Assembly (NCBI GenBank): GCA_052144935.1
Contig: JBKQPR010000315.1
Span: forward strand, 1-64,000
DNA: 64,000 bases
DNA from: JOPF133 sp052144935
GTDB taxonomy: Bacteria; Acidobacteriota; Terriglobia; Bryobacterales; Bryobacteraceae
Direction: 5' to 3'
The first letter of the stretch is position 1. Each line of letters starts with the position of its first letter. This document shows positions 61,722-64,000 of this stretch, piece by piece. The position numbers and the translations under genes were made by a program. The notes under the pieces are model-generated. The model did no database searches. It saw only the letters and a program-made list of their open reading frames with translations, and was not told the DNA's origin.

Positions 61722-62297
61722 ATGTTTCTGGTGGCCGGTCTGGGAAACCCTGGGGAGGAGTACGCGCTCACGCCGCATAACCTGGGCTTCCTCACCATCG
61801 ACTTGCTGGCCGAGCGGCACGGGATTCGCGTCACGCGCAGGGATTCCAGAGCGCTCGTCGGAATGGGCGAGATCGAGGGGCAGCCCGTGATGCTGGCCAA
61901 GCCGCAAACGTATATGAACCTGAGCGGCGGTTCGCTGGTAGCGCTCATGGCAAAGCATGAGCTGGATTTGGAGCGGTTTGTAGTGATTTATGACGAGTTG
62001 GATCTGCCCTGGCTGTCGCTGAAGATCAAGCCCAAGGGGTCCGCCGCGGGCCACAACGGCATGAAATCGCTGATCGGCAGCTTCGGGACCAACGAATTTG
62101 CGCGCGTGCGCATGGGGATTCACCCGGGCCATCCGGTGAAGGATGGCGCGGAATTTGTGCTGGCGCCTTTCAAGCGCTCGCAAATCAAGGAATTGGACGA
62201 ATTCGTGGGCTACACGGCCGACGCGGTCCGTTCGATAATCGCCGAAGGCGTCGAAAAGGCCATGACGAAATTCAATCGTCGCGCCCCAGGCTTATAA
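61722..62297 (+). CDS. pth: peptidyl-tRNA hydrolase
   Basis: A 191-aa enzyme that recycles peptidyl-tRNA. Conserved: AGLGNPGEEYALTPHNLGF (catalytic His), KPQTYMNLSGGSL, VVIYDELDLPW (catalytic Asp), KPKGSAAGHNGMKSLIG and FARVRMGIHPG. The length is typical. It starts 6 bp after rplY and is followed at 11 bp by rpsF. Confidence 0.96.
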   Translation: MFLVAGLGNPGEEYALTPHNLGFLTIDLLAERHGIRVTRRDSRALVGMGEIEGQPVMLAKPQTYMNLSGGSLVALMAKHELDLERFVVIYDELDLPWLSLKIKPKGSAAGHNGMKSLIGSFGTNEFARVRMGIHPGHPVKDGAEFVLAPFKRSQIKELDEFVGYTADAVRSIIAEGVEKAMTKFNRRAPGL

Positions 62298-62308
62298 ACA
62301 GAGGAAGC

Positions 62309-62797
62309 ATGAGGATTTACGAAGAGTTGTTCATCGTGAAGCCCGATGCTCCGGAAGAAGAGGTCGACCAGTTCGTGGAGCAGTTGCGAACCCAGTTGAC
62401 CGCCGCCGGGGCAACGGTAGACAAAGTCGAAAAATGGGGCAAGCGCAGGCTGGCCTACAGAGTGGGTAAGTATCGCGAAGGCTCCTACGTGCTGCTGCAG
62501 TTCACGGCGGGGCCCGAGGCGGTGAAGGAGCTGGAGCGCCGTCTGCGGGTTTCCGACGTGGTGCTGAAATACCTCACCGTGCGCATCGACGAGACCCTGA
62601 AGCGGCTGGAGAAGCGCAAGAAGGATCGCGACAAGCGGGCGGCTCACCGCGCCGCGGCCGGTCCGTCGACTCCCTCGCCGGCGCAGCCGTCGCTGGCGCA
62701 GCAATTGGAAGGGGGCCCGGGCCCCGGCGCTCCCGCCATGCCCATGCCCGCCATGCCGGCCATGCCCGCCATGCCGGGCCCGCCCAAGGAGAGCTAA
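62309..62797 (+). CDS. rpsF: small ribosomal subunit protein bS6 with extended tail
   Basis: A 162-aa bS6. The core (1-95) has YEELFIVKPDAPEEEVDQFV, KWGKRRLAYRVGKYREGSYVL and RVSDVVLKYLTVRID. After about 100 residues it carries an unusual 60-residue tail: basic KKDRDKRAAHRAAA, then Pro/Ala, then a repeated MPAMPAMPAM stretch before PGPPKES. Standard bS6 stops near 100-135. The tail probably sticks out of the 30S platform. It pairs with uS15-side protein bS18 encoded next. Confidence 0.95.
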   Translation: MRIYEELFIVKPDAPEEEVDQFVEQLRTQLTAAGATVDKVEKWGKRRLAYRVGKYREGSYVLLQFTAGPEAVKELERRLRVSDVVLKYLTVRIDETLKRLEKRKKDRDKRAAHRAAAGPSTPSPAQPSLAQQLEGGPGPGAPAMPMPAMPAMPAMPGPPKES

Positions 62798-62800
62798 CCC

Positions 62801-63100
62801 ATGCCGGAATCCAAAGGAAGACCAGGCAGCGCCGCGCAGCGGCCCACCGGCGGCGACAAGGCCGTCGCCACCCAGAAGAAGACGTATTTCCGGCGCAAGA
62901 AAGTTTGCCGTTTCTGCGTCGAGAAGATCGACGACATCAACTACAAGGACGTGAAGCTGTTGCACGCCTTCGTGGCGGAACGGGGCAAGATCGTCCCGCG
63001 CCGCATTTCGGGCGTGTGCGCGCCGCACCAGCGCCGGCTCACCGACGCCATCAAGAAAGCGCGCAACATCGCGCTGCTGCCCTTCGCGGCGGCCATCTAA
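62801..63100 (+). CDS. rpsR: small ribosomal subunit protein bS18
   Basis: A 99-aa bS18 with the core FRRKKVCRFCVEKIDDINYK, ERGKIVPRRISGVCAPHQRR and ARNIALLPF. The Cys pairs CRFC and the single Cys in GVCAPH fit the zinc-type (C+) variant in part. The N-terminal 30 residues are a basic extension. It starts 3 bp after rpsF. Confidence 0.96.
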   Translation: MPESKGRPGSAAQRPTGGDKAVATQKKTYFRRKKVCRFCVEKIDDINYKDVKLLHAFVAERGKIVPRRISGVCAPHQRRLTDAIKKARNIALLPFAAAI

Positions 63101-63115
63101 GGGCGGGAGGAAACC

Positions 63116-63565
63116 ATGGAAGTCATTCTCAGAGAAGATATCGAAAAGCTGGGCACTCGCGGCCAGGTGGTGAAGGTGGCGCCGGGATACGCCCGCAATT
63201 TCCTGCTGCCCAAGAAGCTGGCCGTGGCGGCCACCGGCGGCAATAAGAAGATCGTGGAGCAGGAACGCCAGGCGCACGTGCGCCGCGAAGCCAAGCAGCA
63301 GGATGAAGCGCAGGATCTGGCCAAGCAGCTCGTCGGCGTCACCGTTACGATCTCGCAGAAGGCCGGCGAGAACGATCAGTTGTTCGGCTCGGTCACTTCG
63401 AAAGACGTGGCCGACGCGCTGGCGGCCAAGGACTTCACCGCCGTCGACCGGCGCAAGATCCAGTTGGACGATCCGATCAAGCAACTGGGCGAGTACAAGG
63501 TCGCGGTGAAGCTGCACAAGGATGTTACGGCGGAGATCACCGTCATCGTGGTGAAGGAAGAGTAG
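63116..63565 (+). CDS. rplI: large ribosomal subunit protein bL9
   Basis: A 149-aa bL9. The N-terminal 23S-binding domain reads MEVILREDIEKLGTRGQVVKVAPGYARNFLLP; a long connecting helix (about 45-78) leads to the C-terminal domain (VTISQKAGENDQLFGSVTSKDVADAL, ITVIVVKEE). GGGAGG lies 8-13 nt upstream of ATG 63116. It closes the ribosomal gene string. Confidence 0.97.
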   Translation: MEVILREDIEKLGTRGQVVKVAPGYARNFLLPKKLAVAATGGNKKIVEQERQAHVRREAKQQDEAQDLAKQLVGVTVTISQKAGENDQLFGSVTSKDVADALAAKDFTAVDRRKIQLDDPIKQLGEYKVAVKLHKDVTAEITVIVVKEE

Positions 63566-63914
63566 GGGTTCGGAGGCAAGTTTTTCGGGGAAGGCAGGGG
63601 TCCGGCCGTCGGGCAGTTGCGAGTTGTTGATTCTACAGCCTTAAATTTCGAAGAAGGGCAGGACCCCTGCCTTCACTCCTTCCGAGGGCCGCCCGGGAGG
63701 CTTCCGCAAGGCGGTCCCAATCAAGCACGCCGGCGGGATTTTGCGGTAGGGCAGGCGATTCGCCTGCCCCACCAATGCGACCCGCGGGGGCCCTTGTCCG
63801 CATGGTCGACTATTAGGAACCGACTGGACACGACGGCACGGCCGGCACGGCCAGCACGGCCAGCGGTGTTGTGCGCCCGGCACGGAGTTGATACAATTCG
63901 CTCCTGGAGGACGG
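63566..63914. repeat. intergenic with palindromes and a promoter
   Basis: 63590-63603 (GAAGGCAGGGGTCC-like) and 63661-63674 (GGACCCCTGCCTTC) are complementary arms about 60 bp apart and may act as rplI terminator. 63749-63769 is a REP hairpin GGGCAGGCG-ATT-CGCCTGCCC. 63836-63866 has short CGGCACGGC direct repeats. TACAAT at 63892-63897 may be the -10 of the last gene. Confidence 0.7.
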
Positions 63915-64000
63915 ATGCCCCAAGAGCCGGTGAAAGGCCAATTACTTATCGTCACATGTGTCGCACTTGTGTTCTTCACTTCAACGGCACCGCGACGGGC
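63915..64000 (+). CDS. start of a secreted or membrane protein (partial)
   Basis: ATG 63915 follows GGAGG (63906-63910) and a TACAAT -10-like element (63892-63897). The 28 visible residues include a hydrophobic segment (LLIVTCVALVFFTS), i.e. a signal peptide or TM helix. The frame is open at the window edge and no family can be named. Confidence 0.6.
   Translation, partial: MPQEPVKGQLLIVTCVALVFFTSTAPRR

Overview
The window is about 64 kb of GC-rich DNA, most likely from an Acidobacteriota genome of the Solibacter/Bryobacter type. The support is internal. One gene carries a TIGR03435-type C-terminus fused to an M56/BlaR1 sensor, and another has a TIGR03437-type C-terminal domain. There are large Ser/Thr kinases with TolB-like or TPR tails and many Tat-exported metabolic enzymes. 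REP-like palindromes and decayed toxin-antitoxin genes are abundant. This is a chromosomal region with housekeeping genes at the right end and a gene-dense catabolic/accessory left and middle.

Layout. 1-3.5 kb: an 18-bp tandem array, a NarL/DegU-type response regulator with its sensor kinase, a Pal lipoprotein and a single-domain receiver. 3.5-7.1 kb: a degenerate 115-bp repeat, a small hypothetical gene, a tRNA 3'-end remnant, then a two-gene operon for a PQQ dehydrogenase and a dihaem cytochrome c. 7.4-10.5 kb: a 55-aa small protein, a sugar isomerase-like plus enolase-superfamily pair, and a frameshifted small gene behind a perfect palindrome. 10.9-16.5 kb: a frameshifted kinase/TolB protein and a BlaI/BlaR1-like operon with a clear promoter/operator. 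16.8-26.3 kb: a CocE/X-Pro-like hydrolase, a Gfo/Idh/MocA oxidoreductase, a frameshifted PIN gene with a 54-aa partner, ilvE, a nagA invaded by repeats, a ZIP transporter and a YCF48/BNR-like protein. 26.8-35.4 kb: Tat/secreted catabolic-looking pairs of partly unknown function. 35.5-36.4 kb: a PIN toxin with a tandemly duplicated antitoxin. 36.5-43.6 kb: a tightly coupled run TPR protein - MFS transporter - glycosyltransferase - glycoside hydrolase. 43.6-48 kb: a B3-like metallo-beta-lactamase, a decayed membrane protein and an S9 peptidase. 48.3-48.9 kb: a decayed tyrosine recombinase next to tRNA-Val(CAC). 48.9-55.4 kb: an SH3-like lipoprotein, an M20 peptidase, a degenerate receiver, two HEAT-like proteins and a damaged VapBC locus. 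55.4-63.6 kb: a partial apt copy, a kinase-TPR gene, then apt-ispE-prs-rplY-pth-rpsF-rpsR-rplI.

The right end is a compact growth operon (nucleotide salvage, isoprenoid and PRPP synthesis, translation). The rest reads as a copiotroph's accessory equipment: periplasmic oxidation, carbohydrate and amino-sugar use, peptide hydrolysis and many signalling proteins.

The most striking property of the window is repeat-driven remodelling. A 366-bp, about 98% identical direct repeat brackets a kinase gene. Palindromic elements sit between genes, and in nagA a block of about 318 bp with palindromes lies in frame inside the gene. Short minisatellites occur in the signal-peptide regions of two exported proteins, and an MFS/glycosyltransferase junction is present three times. 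At least five genes carry single-base frameshifts, so real decay and assembly error need to be separated by read mapping.
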